Shown in pieces: positions 6,899-12,462 of a stretch of DNA of 12,462 nt (position 1 is the first letter of the stretch; each line of letters starts with the position of its first letter). The DNA comes from Elusimicrobiota bacterium (lineage in GTDB: Bacteria; Elusimicrobiota; Elusimicrobia; O2-12-FULL-59-9). The notes under the pieces were generated by a model that did no database searches, was not told where the DNA came from, and worked only from the letters and a program-made list of their open reading frames with translations. Where the stretch lies: assembly GCA_016206405.1 (NCBI GenBank), contig JACQRQ010000242.1:1-12462 (forward strand), written 5' to 3'. A program made the position numbers and the translations under genes.

Positions 6899-8887
6899 AT
6901 GAGAAAGTCGGGACTCTTTTTCCTGAGCGCGTGCTTGGCCGCCCGCCTGGCCTGCCCGGGCCTCGCGCGGGCCGCCCAACCGCCGAGGCAGTTGCTTCAA
7001 TTGGAGGACGTTTCTCCCGAAGGCTCCGCCCCGGAACAGGCCAAATCCAAGATGGATTTCGCCTGGGAAAACGCGGCGGAGGGGGCCTCGGCGACGTCCG
7101 TTTTTGTGGGGGCTTCCTCAAAAACCATCACTCCGGCCACCGGCGGCAAACCCTGGGAGGGGCTCTATTTCGCGGGCTACACCCGGCTGGAAAGCCCTAA
7201 AAACTGGTACAAATGGCTTTTCCGGGGCCTGCGGCGGGACCCGGTTTTTTACAACCATCCCGAAGGAGTCCATGACGATCTCTACGCTAGAGCCTTGGTG
7301 ATCAAGGCCGGCAAAACAAAGATCGCCGTGGTCACTCTGGACGCCGTGGGTTTTCTTTATCCCGATACCCGCGTCATCCGCGACCGGGTCGCCGACCTGG
7401 GCTACGACTTGGTCATCGTGCAGGCCACGCATAATCACTCCGGCCCCGACACCATCGGTCTTTGGGGGCCCATGCGCACCCATGCGGCGCCCATCGCGGC
7501 CATCGAATACCTGTTCGGATTTTCTCCAATTCACAGCAAGAGCGGCCGCAATCCCAGGTTCATGGAACTCGTCTACAGTCAGGCGGCCTCCGCCATCCGG
7601 GAAGCGGACCAAAAAGCCCAAGCCTCGGATTTGATTTTCGCGCAAGCCACAGTGCCGGATTTCAACGGCAAAAGCATCATCGAGGATCGCCGCAGTCCCG
7701 AGGTTTTTGATCGGCGCCTGCATGTGCTCAGAGCCCAAAGTCCCTCAGGCGAGTCCATCGCCACTATGGTCAACTTGGGCGTTCACCCGGAACTTTTTTG
7801 GAGCAAAATCACCCAAATCAGCGCGGATATTTCCGGACAAATCGCCTCGTCCATCGAGCAAAAGGGGGGCGGCATCGGGCTGCACGCCAACGGCGCCATC
7901 GGCGCCCTTATCGCCCCCGGCGACCTTTACGGCTACGATGACAAAAACAAAAAAATGCCTCTTTCGGAGGAGCTCGCCCTGCGCTGGAAGGGCATACAAA
8001 AAATCGGCGAGTTGGTGAGCGCAGGCGCCCTTGCTTCGACCCTGGACCAAAAACCGGCGCCCGTCGCCGCCATGGACGTCCGGGTGAGGAAAATTTTTAT
8101 TCCTTTGGACAACCTGCTTTTGGACCGCCTATCGAAAAAAGGCGTCTTTGAGCGGGAGCGCTACGCCGACGGAATTCCGGATCCGGACGGCCAGGACATA
8201 CAAACCGAGCTTGATCTCATCGTCCTGAAAGACGCGCGCGGCGACCCTTTGGCTGAAATTTTCACCATCCCCGGGGAGCTCGCGCCGGAAATTTATCTGG
8301 GCGGTTTTCTTCCCGCGGATGCGTCCCCTAATCCCGGCGCCCCGGAAACCCCGATTCTCAAGGATCATCTCCGGGCGCCGCACCAATTTTTGCTGGGGCT
8401 TGGAAACGATGAACTCGGCTACATCATCCCACTTAATGATTTTCTTTTTCCAAATAATCGCAAACTCCCTATTTTGCCGCAAAAAGACCGCTTCGGCCGC
8501 CGGCACTATGAAGAAACCGTCTCCGCCGGCTCACAAATGTCGCAGATCATCGCCTGGAATCTGATCGGCATGCTGGAGGACTATTACCAAGGCGGCAGCG
8601 AGTTTACCCAAGAGGAGGTGGCCGTTCGTTCCCGGCGCGCCATGCTGGCCACTTTCGCGGGCCGCAAAGAGGCCCTGCCGGCGCTGGTCAACTTGTTCCT
8701 GCACGAACCCGCCGACAACGTCACGCCACTGGCCCGGCAAGCCGTGGCCGACATCGGCGGACCGGACGCGGCCGCCTATCTGGGCCGCGCTTACCGGAAA
8801 TCAAAAGACGGGAATCTAAAAAAGGAAATCCGCCGCCTCATCCTTGAGATCAGAAAGGGCTACGACAAGCCCTCTTGGCAGTATTAG
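6899..8887 (+). CDS. Secreted neutral ceramidase-family amidohydrolase with HEAT-like C-terminus
   Basis: Exported zinc-dependent amidase of the neutral/alkaline non-lysosomal ceramidase family, whose known members cleave the amide bond of ceramides. Residues 1-26 form a signal peptide (cleavage near ARA-A). LSAC at 9-12 also fits a lipobox, but the hydrophobic core before it is short. The ceramidase-like core spans about 68-560: VTLDAVGF (145-152), THNHSGPDT (177-185), GVHPELF (294-300), IPGELAPE (457-464) and LGNDELGYIIP (501-511). By family knowledge His178, His296 and Glu460 are the likely zinc ligands. Residues about 572-655 look like two or three HEAT-type helical repeats, where I would expect the usual C-terminal beta domain. 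No convincing Shine-Dalgarno precedes the ATG; the signal peptide decides this start. The substrate is uncertain: many bacterial members of this family have unproven activity. Confidence 0.85.
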   Translation: MRKSGLFFLSACLAARLACPGLARAAQPPRQLLQLEDVSPEGSAPEQAKSKMDFAWENAAEGASATSVFVGASSKTITPATGGKPWEGLYFAGYTRLESPKNWYKWLFRGLRRDPVFYNHPEGVHDDLYARALVIKAGKTKIAVVTLDAVGFLYPDTRVIRDRVADLGYDLVIVQATHNHSGPDTIGLWGPMRTHAAPIAAIEYLFGFSPIHSKSGRNPRFMELVYSQAASAIREADQKAQASDLIFAQATVPDFNGKSIIEDRRSPEVFDRRLHVLRAQSPSGESIATMVNLGVHPELFWSKITQISADISGQIASSIEQKGGGIGLHANGAIGALIAPGDLYGYDDKNKKMPLSEELALRWKGIQKIGELVSAGALASTLDQKPAPVAAMDVRVRKIFIPLDNLLLDRLSKKGVFERERYADGIPDPDGQDIQTELDLIVLKDARGDPLAEIFTIPGELAPEIYLGGFLPADASPNPGAPETPILKDHLRAPHQFLLGLGNDELGYIIPLNDFLFPNNRKLPILPQKDRFGRRHYEETVSAGSQMSQIIAWNLIGMLEDYYQGGSEFTQEEVAVRSRRAMLATFAGRKEALPALVNLFLHEPADNVTPLARQAVADIGGPDAAAYLGRAYRKSKDGNLKKEIRRLILEIRKGYDKPSWQY

Positions 8888-8893
8888 GGCCAT

Positions 8894-8941
8894 AGGACCC
8901 ATTTCTTGCTGGGCCCAAAAACGCCGCTTTATTGGGTCTTT
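8894..8941 (+). terminator. Possible terminator hairpin after the ceramidase-like gene
   Basis: AGGACCCA (8894-8901) can pair with TGGGTCTT (8933-8940), an 8-bp stem including one G-T pair, closing a long loop that itself holds the self-complementary TGGGCCCA (8910-8917). A short T-rich end (CTTTAG) follows. There is no proper T run and the loop is large, so this is a weak call. Confidence 0.25.
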
Positions 8942-8970
8942 AGCCTCATGCAACCGGGCCTGACACCGCG

Positions 8971-8976
8971 TAGAAT
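8971..8976 (+). promoter_or_regulatory. Possible -10 element (TAGAAT) for the secreted-protein gene
   Basis: TAGAAT lies 27 nt before the TTG start at 8998, which would give a leader of about 15 nt containing the Shine-Dalgarno. The same hexamer occurs in the promoter candidate at 12233. The expected -35 position (8948-8953, ATGCAA) matches only 3 of 6 bases, and no TGn extension is present, so this is tentative. Confidence 0.25.
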
Positions 8977-8984
8977 TATTAAGG

Positions 8985-8992
8985 AAAGGAGG
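8985..8992 (+). promoter_or_regulatory. Perfect Shine-Dalgarno (AAAGGAGG) selecting a TTG start
   Basis: AAAGGAGG is fully complementary to the 16S rRNA anti-Shine-Dalgarno and is the strongest ribosome site in the window. It sits 5 nt before TTG at 8998. No ATG or GTG lies within a usable distance, and the in-frame ATG codons at 9025 and 9049 have no such site. It therefore decides the start of the downstream gene. Confidence 0.75.
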
Positions 8993-8997
8993 TTGTA

Positions 8998-9690
8998 TTG
9001 TTCCTTGGAACATACAAGCTATTTATGATACAGAATCGACGTCTATTCATGGCGCGCCTATTTTCGCTCTTGGCGGCCGCCGCCCTGCTGGTCCCCGCAC
9101 GCGCAATCGCGGGAGGCTACGGCGGACGCTCGGTGCGGCTTCCGGCCGCCTTCCGCGTCAACATCCCGGTCCCGATCCATCCGGCTATCCTCATGAGCTT
9201 CAATTTGAAGGCCGGCAAGGACTGTCCGGGCATGGAAGAGCGCATCGAACGGCAGATCAATCCGCCCGAACCATCGAAACCCGAGCCCGAGCCCAAATGG
9301 GACGACCCGACCGAAATACGCCCCCATGGCATGAAGGGCCAAGACGGCGTTCGGTTCCCATCGCCGAATCCGACCCACCGCCCTGCGATCTCCGTGGAAA
9401 TGAAGAGCAAGGCCAAAGGCAAGGGCAAAGGGAAAATGCCTCCCGCCAAGAGTCCGGATAGTTGGGACGATACGGACAACAACCGGAGCGACGACGGCCC
9501 CGATTCCACCGTGGACCCGGATTCCGGCGGCCGCGGCGGCAACGGCGGCGCCACGGGACCCGACGGCGAAACTCACGACCGCAGCGTGGATTTTTCCAGC
9601 AATTTCAAAAAGGCCGAGGACCTAAGCTTCGGCGCTTCGGGCGCCTTTGAACGCGCCCTCGCGACGCCGGCCAGCCGCTGGCTGCACTAA
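8998..9690 (+). CDS. Secreted low-complexity protein of unknown function
   Basis: I do not recognise this 230-residue protein. The TTG start at 8998 is chosen for the perfect Shine-Dalgarno 5 nt upstream. A Sec signal peptide follows, with basic residues (Arg14, Arg15, Arg20), a hydrophobic core (about 21-32) and likely cleavage at AIA-GG (38/39), so the protein is exported. If translation began at the ATG at 9049 the signal peptide would have a more usual length. The mature part is mostly disordered: a Pro/Glu stretch (89-99), a Lys-Gly stretch (137-146, KSKAKGKGKG), an Asp/Ser-rich acidic stretch (153-176), then a Gly-rich stretch (177-189). Only one cysteine (76) remains. The C-terminus (about 198-230) is more ordered in character. 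It stands alone between the ceramidase-like gene and a convergent gene. The sequence shows no enzyme motif. Confidence 0.7.
   Translation: MFLGTYKLFMIQNRRLFMARLFSLLAAAALLVPARAIAGGYGGRSVRLPAAFRVNIPVPIHPAILMSFNLKAGKDCPGMEERIERQINPPEPSKPEPEPKWDDPTEIRPHGMKGQDGVRFPSPNPTHRPAISVEMKSKAKGKGKGKMPPAKSPDSWDDTDNNRSDDGPDSTVDPDSGGRGGNGGATGPDGETHDRSVDFSSNFKKAEDLSFGASGAFERALATPASRWLH
8999..9012. repeat. Perfect inverted repeat over the TTG start
   Basis: TGTTCC (8999-9004) and GGAACA (9007-9012) are exact reverse complements around TT. The repeat covers the last two bases of the TTG start codon and begins 7 nt after the Shine-Dalgarno. It could be a small RNA hairpin limiting translation or a DNA operator just downstream of the putative promoter; with a 2-nt centre, a DNA site fits better than a tight RNA loop. 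Confidence 0.4.
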
Positions 9691-9717
9691 CCGGCAAACA
9701 ATAAACTGGGGCAATTC

Positions 9718-9729
9718 GACCGAAAGGTC
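9718..9729. terminator. GAAA-tetraloop hairpin between convergent genes
   Basis: GACC (9718-9721), loop GAAA, GGTC (9726-9729) form a 4-bp stem with a stable GNRA loop in the + strand transcript. It lies in the 37-nt space between the stop at 9690 (+) and the stop codon of the - strand gene (TGA, 9730-9728), which it partly includes. There is no T run on either strand, so a termination role is only possible. Confidence 0.25.
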
Positions 9730-12148
9730 AAAGCGCGATCAACGAGCTTTGCAGGTGGTAGTACGGCGGGCGGGTTCGGTAGCGCATCACCGCGTTTTTC
9801 AATATTTCCTCGATAAAATCCGGGTAGTTCATGCCGATGATTTCCGCGCAAGCCGGGACCGCGTCGCCGTCGTTGATCGAGGGGTTGGGATTGACCTCGA
9901 ACACGAAGGGATTGCCAAATTTGTCCACGCGAAGCTCGATGCGGGTGTAATCGTGGCAATCGAAGGTGTTGTAGACATCCAGGCATATTTCCGAAATAAG
10001 CTGCGTCAGCTTCTGCGAATATTTCGCCGGCCTCTCGGTCCTGATCTTCTCATAAATTGATTTGGCCTGCCATTTGGCCTCAAACGGATAGATATGCCAC
10101 ACCCCTTCGGGCAGATCGTCAAAAATTGAGCGCGACAGGGGCAGAACGCGCATATTCTCCTCGTCGCCGATGATGCTGACGTCCACCTCGTCGCCTTCGA
10201 TATATTCCTCCACCAGCACAGGCCGGTTGTATTCCGTCAGAATTTTTTCGATTTGACGATTGAGCGCCTTGGGGCTGGTCACCACCGAATCGTTGGTGAT
10301 GCCTATGGAGTTGTCGGTATTGGCGGGCTTGACGATCAGGGGATAGGACAAATCCTCGCTCACCGTGTCTTTCACGTTGAAGGCGAAATCAAAACGCGGC
10401 GTCGGGATGCTGTGATACTCCAGGATTTTTTTGACCTTGATTTTATCGATGCACAGGGCCAGGGTCAGGGGATTGGAGCCGGTGTAGGGAATCCCGAGGC
10501 AGTCCAAGATGGAAGCCCCGTGGGGCTCCAGCAGGCTGGAGTTGTTGATTCTTTCGCAGACGTTGAACATGATGTCTACGTTCGCCTTGGACATCTTGTC
10601 GAAAGGCAGCGGGGTTTCGTTCATGTCAAAAAACGTCGTCCGGTAGCCCTTGGACTGCAAGGCCTTTTGGATATTGAGCCCGACGGAGGTCAAGTCCTGT
10701 TGGACTTTTGACTCCTCCGCGTCCTCGTTCTCATCGTAGCGGTTGCAGAGAATTCCCACGTGCAGGGAACGCAGGCTCTTGAGGTCCAATTGGCGGATGC
10801 GCTCCAGACGGGCGCTCTGAATGATTCTCTTGCGGTCGATGGAGGCGAAAGAAAGGCGTTTCCGCCGCCTTGTCTTGCCGATGAGAGAGGAAGGGTCGAA
10901 TTGGGCGATGCTGATTTGGAGGCTTTTGACTCCCTCGTTGGCGTTTTCTTCGGCCTGAGCGTAGGTGTCGCCTCTTCCCACAACCCAGCCGATGACGTCA
11001 AAACCTTCCGGCGGAACCAGCACGGGGTCGCCGATCTCCTTGAGAAGCGTCAAATCCTGGACTTTTTCGGGGTCCTGGTCGGGGTTGGCGGCGCTGAGCC
11101 TGGAAATAACGCCTGAGGATTCCGGCGCGAGGTATTGCCCCACGAGGTGGATCTTCGGCGCCGGGCTGGCCGCGATGACGACCGGAAATCCCAGGGCCGT
11201 CTTCAAACCCTCCTCAATTAAATCCACGCCCCAAATGCTCTTGATCCAGTCGCACATATAGTCGCGGCCCATCCGCGCGTTGACCTCGATGAGCTTGGCT
11301 CCATCGGCGTCGATCTTGGATTCCAAATGAAGCGCTCCCTGCCGCAGCCCCAGGGCAGCGATGACCTCCCCGGCCATGTCCAGGACGTTTTTAAGGTCCG
11401 CGTCCTCATGACGCGAGGGCATGGCGTTGCCCGCAGCGACGAAGAACGGGCCTTTCTGCGGAAAATTGTCGCCGAAGGCGTAAAACCTCATCTGGCCGTC
11501 CTGAAGCAAAATGTCCATGTCGACTTCGGCCCCTTCCAGAAATCCTTCGCACAAAACGCCCGTGCCGTAGGAGTAGATGGGATCAAACTCCGGGGTCATG
11601 TTCGAAGACAGATACTCGAAGGCGCTCTTGGCCTCGTCCAAATCGTCCACCCTGACGACGAACTGGTTGAGAACGCCCCAACTGGGCTTAAACACGCAGG
11701 GAAACCCGATCTTGGAGGGGATGCGGTCCAAATCCTTGGCGGTCTTGATTTCCGCGAATTTGGGCGAATATTTGGAGAGCTTTTTGTCCTGCAGCACCTG
11801 CCGCATGCGCAGCTTGTTGCGCGCGTTCAAGGCCGCCTCGTAGGAGTTCCCCTTGAAATCGAAAGTTTCGCAAAGCTTGGCCAACAGCGGGATGTCCTCC
11901 TCCCAAAAGGTGATCGCCCCGTCGATTTTATCCGTTTGCAGAAACTCTTTGACCTTGAAGACGGACTCCTCAGCGATCAAAGTGTCGGCCTGAATAAGCG
12001 TATCGGCGTAGCGGCTGGCCCAGTTGTTCTCTTTATTGAGCAAAACGATGCGCACGCCGAGCTGCCGGCATCTCTGAAAGATGAACCGGTTGCGGATGCT
12101 GCCGGAGCCGACGATCAAAATAGTTTTACCTTCCAGCGTTTCAGCCAC
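9728..12148 (-). CDS. Tandem ATP-grasp ligase: amino-acid-ligase-like module fused to D-Ala-D-Ala ligase-like module
   Basis: An 806-residue cytoplasmic protein with two complete ATP-grasp ligases, enzymes that activate a carboxylate as acyl phosphate and join it to an amine. Module 1 (1 to about 414) has a Rossmann-like pre-ATP-grasp domain with GSGS (14-17), ATP-binding Lys154 (FKPSWG), CEGFLEG (200-206), and metal ligands Glu276 and Glu288 in LESKID and EVNAR; it resembles carbamoyl-phosphate synthase/L-amino-acid ligase proteins. A basic linker (about 415-461) follows. Module 2 (about 462-806) resembles D-Ala-D-Ala ligase: LGIPYTGSNPL (551-561), Lys607 (IVKPANT), VEEYIEGDEVD (646-656), Arg740, Asp742 and EVNPNP with Glu751 and Asn753. 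Both active sites look intact. I chose GTG at 12148 because GAGG lies 4 nt upstream and a promoter fits; TTG at 12175 adds nine residues but falls before the expected transcript start. The product is unknown; a peptide or peptide-like metabolite is inferred. Confidence 0.88.
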   Translation of the reverse strand: MAETLEGKTILIVGSGSIRNRFIFQRCRQLGVRIVLLNKENNWASRYADTLIQADTLIAEESVFKVKEFLQTDKIDGAITFWEEDIPLLAKLCETFDFKGNSYEAALNARNKLRMRQVLQDKKLSKYSPKFAEIKTAKDLDRIPSKIGFPCVFKPSWGVLNQFVVRVDDLDEAKSAFEYLSSNMTPEFDPIYSYGTGVLCEGFLEGAEVDMDILLQDGQMRFYAFGDNFPQKGPFFVAAGNAMPSRHEDADLKNVLDMAGEVIAALGLRQGALHLESKIDADGAKLIEVNARMGRDYMCDWIKSIWGVDLIEEGLKTALGFPVVIAASPAPKIHLVGQYLAPESSGVISRLSAANPDQDPEKVQDLTLLKEIGDPVLVPPEGFDVIGWVVGRGDTYAQAEENANEGVKSLQISIAQFDPSSLIGKTRRRKRLSFASIDRKRIIQSARLERIRQLDLKSLRSLHVGILCNRYDENEDAEESKVQQDLTSVGLNIQKALQSKGYRTTFFDMNETPLPFDKMSKANVDIMFNVCERINNSSLLEPHGASILDCLGIPYTGSNPLTLALCIDKIKVKKILEYHSIPTPRFDFAFNVKDTVSEDLSYPLIVKPANTDNSIGITNDSVVTSPKALNRQIEKILTEYNRPVLVEEYIEGDEVDVSIIGDEENMRVLPLSRSIFDDLPEGVWHIYPFEAKWQAKSIYEKIRTERPAKYSQKLTQLISEICLDVYNTFDCHDYTRIELRVDKFGNPFVFEVNPNPSINDGDAVPACAEIIGMNYPDFIEEILKNAVMRYRTRPPYYHLQSSLIAL

Positions 12149-12165
12149 AATCCCTCTTAATGAGA

Positions 12166-12194
12166 AATATACCAAGACGGAAGCCGCCGCGCAA
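12166..12194 (-). promoter_or_regulatory. Promoter for the tandem ATP-grasp gene
   Basis: Reading the - strand: -35 TTGCGC (12194-12189), a 17-nt spacer, and -10 TATATT (12171-12166) preceded by TGG, an extended -10. The -10 matches the sigma-70 consensus at 5 of 6 positions, the -35 at 3 of 6. Transcription would begin near 12158-12161, leaving a leader of about ten bases with GAGG before the GTG start at 12148. Confidence 0.55.
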
Positions 12195-12209
12195 TAAAGA
12201 AATCTGTTT

Positions 12210-12238
12210 TTAAGCCATCGTAGAAATATTGGTAGAAT
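12210..12238 (+). promoter_or_regulatory. Divergent promoter with extended -10 (TGGTAGAAT)
   Basis: The -10 TAGAAT (12233-12238) is preceded by TGG (12230-12232), an extended -10 that can work with a poor -35. At 17-nt spacing the -35 would be TTAAGC (12210-12215), a weak match. It points away from the ATP-grasp promoter, 15 bp from its -35, towards the short reading frame at 12287, giving a leader of about 40 nt. Confidence 0.45.
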
Positions 12239-12252
12239 GGTGCCTTAGCGCG

Positions 12253-12286
12253 AAGGGGGAACGCCGGAGCCGCCGGCAACAAAGCG
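12253..12286 (+). promoter_or_regulatory. Leader with purine-rich tract and GC hairpin
   Basis: The purine tract GAAGGGGGAA (12252-12261) is followed by a hairpin, GCCGG (12263-12267) with CCGGC (12273-12277) around AGCCG, and then nine bases before the ATG at 12287. No Shine-Dalgarno lies directly before that ATG. If the hairpin folds, the GGGGGA tract is brought to an effective distance of about 11 nt. I compared it by eye with riboswitch classes I know and could not assign one. Confidence 0.3.
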
Positions 12287-12373
12287 ATGAGCGACCAATT
12301 GGATATATTGAGTTCCGTGGCCAAACGCCTGGAAAACGCGGGAATTCCCTATATGTTATTGACCTTTGCATAA
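12287..12373 (+). pseudogene. 5' remnant of a nucleotidyltransferase-type gene (28 codons)
   Basis: ATG to TAA gives 28 residues. The sequence MSDQLDILSSVAKRLENAG followed by IPYMLL strongly recalls the N-terminus of small MNT-type nucleotidyltransferases, where an amphipathic helix ends in AGIPYM and is followed by (L)TGS with the catalytic Gly-Ser. Here the frame departs right after IPYML, reads LTFA and stops, so the catalytic part is missing. No continuation is visible in the other frames up to the window end. It has its own promoter candidate and leader upstream, which supports a decayed or deletion-truncated gene rather than a chance frame. The family assignment rests on memory of the motif and on very few residues, so it is uncertain. 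A functional micropeptide cannot be excluded. Confidence 0.5.
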
Positions 12374-12386
12374 GTAATGGAATAAT
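12359..12386 (+). promoter_or_regulatory. Sigma-70-type promoter inside the remnant gene
   Basis: -35 TTGACC (12359-12364) matches 5 of 6 consensus bases. A 16-nt spacer leads to -10 AATAAT (12381-12386), also 5 of 6, preceded by TGG (12378-12380), an extended -10. This is the best promoter match I see in the window. It begins inside the last codons of the 28-codon remnant and points to the reading frame at 12421, giving a leader of roughly 28 nt. Confidence 0.65.
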
Positions 12387-12420
12387 AAATCATCTTGCCC
12401 ATGGCAGATCGGAAGCGTAG

Positions 12421-12462
12421 ATGCAGGACCAGAGCAACTTCTGGGACTGGCGAATTCTCTGG
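12421..12462 (+). CDS. Start of an unidentified gene running off the window
   Basis: ATG at 12421 opens a frame that is still open at the window end (14 codons: MQDQSNFWDWRILW). GGAAG (12411-12415) lies 5 nt upstream as a ribosome site, and a good promoter lies at 12359-12386, so this is a credible gene start even though little is visible. A polar start followed by Trp-rich residues and RILW resembles the lead-in to the first membrane helix of chain-length-determinant (Wzz-type) polysaccharide proteins. That is a guess from a few residues and should not be taken as an assignment. Confidence 0.45.
   Translation, partial: MQDQSNFWDWRILW

Noticed and set aside
8887..8916. GGGCC / GGCCC pairing right after the ceramidase-like stop
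   Set aside because: The stem is only 5 bp with a 20-nt loop and is followed by an A run on the + strand, not a T run. The stem at 8894-8940 competes with it and is slightly better.
11327..12160. Open frame on the + strand (277 codons) opposite the ATP-grasp gene
   Set aside because: It is antisense to the first ATP-grasp module, whose active-site motifs are intact; the + frame shows no motif.
12406..12415. AGATCGGAAG, identical to the first ten bases of a common sequencing adapter
   Set aside because: The following bases differ from the adapter and lead directly into a plausible ribosome site and start codon, so chance is likelier than contamination. Read coverage across the site would settle it.

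Overview
The window is a GC-rich piece of bacterial chromosome. I see no rRNA, tRNA, CRISPR array, insertion sequence or attachment site. A mannose-type PTS with an HPr whose Ser46 site is intact, a lepA-lepB pair, and several proteins with Sec signal peptides suggest a free-living Gram-negative-type bacterium. My impression is of a lineage such as Elusimicrobiota or a deltaproteobacterial-type group, but this is only an impression and the window cannot settle it.

Region 1 (1-6763, all + strand) is a tightly packed operon: mannose-family PTS IID (5' end outside the window), HPr, PTS enzyme I, translation factor LepA/EF4, signal peptidase I (LepB) and a long-form NfeD membrane serine protease. 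Gaps between genes run from 14 nt down to start/stop overlaps. The order joins phosphotransfer signalling or transport (IID, HPr, EI) to translation quality (LepA), protein export (LepB) and membrane protein quality control (NfeD). The operon ends at a hairpin region near 6801-6834.

Region 2 (6899-9690, + strand) holds two exported proteins of separate character. One is a neutral ceramidase-family metal-dependent amidase with a HEAT-like C-terminal extension. The other is a low-complexity secreted protein of unknown function that begins at a TTG codon behind a perfect Shine-Dalgarno sequence.

Region 3 (9728-12148, - strand) is one large gene with two complete ATP-grasp ligase modules in tandem. 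The first resembles carboxylase / L-amino-acid-ligase enzymes and the second resembles D-Ala-D-Ala ligase. It is the strongest candidate in the window for undescribed biochemistry, since a two-step ligase making a peptide-like molecule is a natural reading.

Region 4 (12149-12462) is a compact divergent promoter region. It contains a promoter for the ATP-grasp gene, an opposite promoter feeding a 28-codon remnant of a nucleotidyltransferase-type gene, and a good promoter inside that remnant driving a new reading frame that runs off the window at 12421. All three promoter candidates carry TGG directly before the -10 hexamer.
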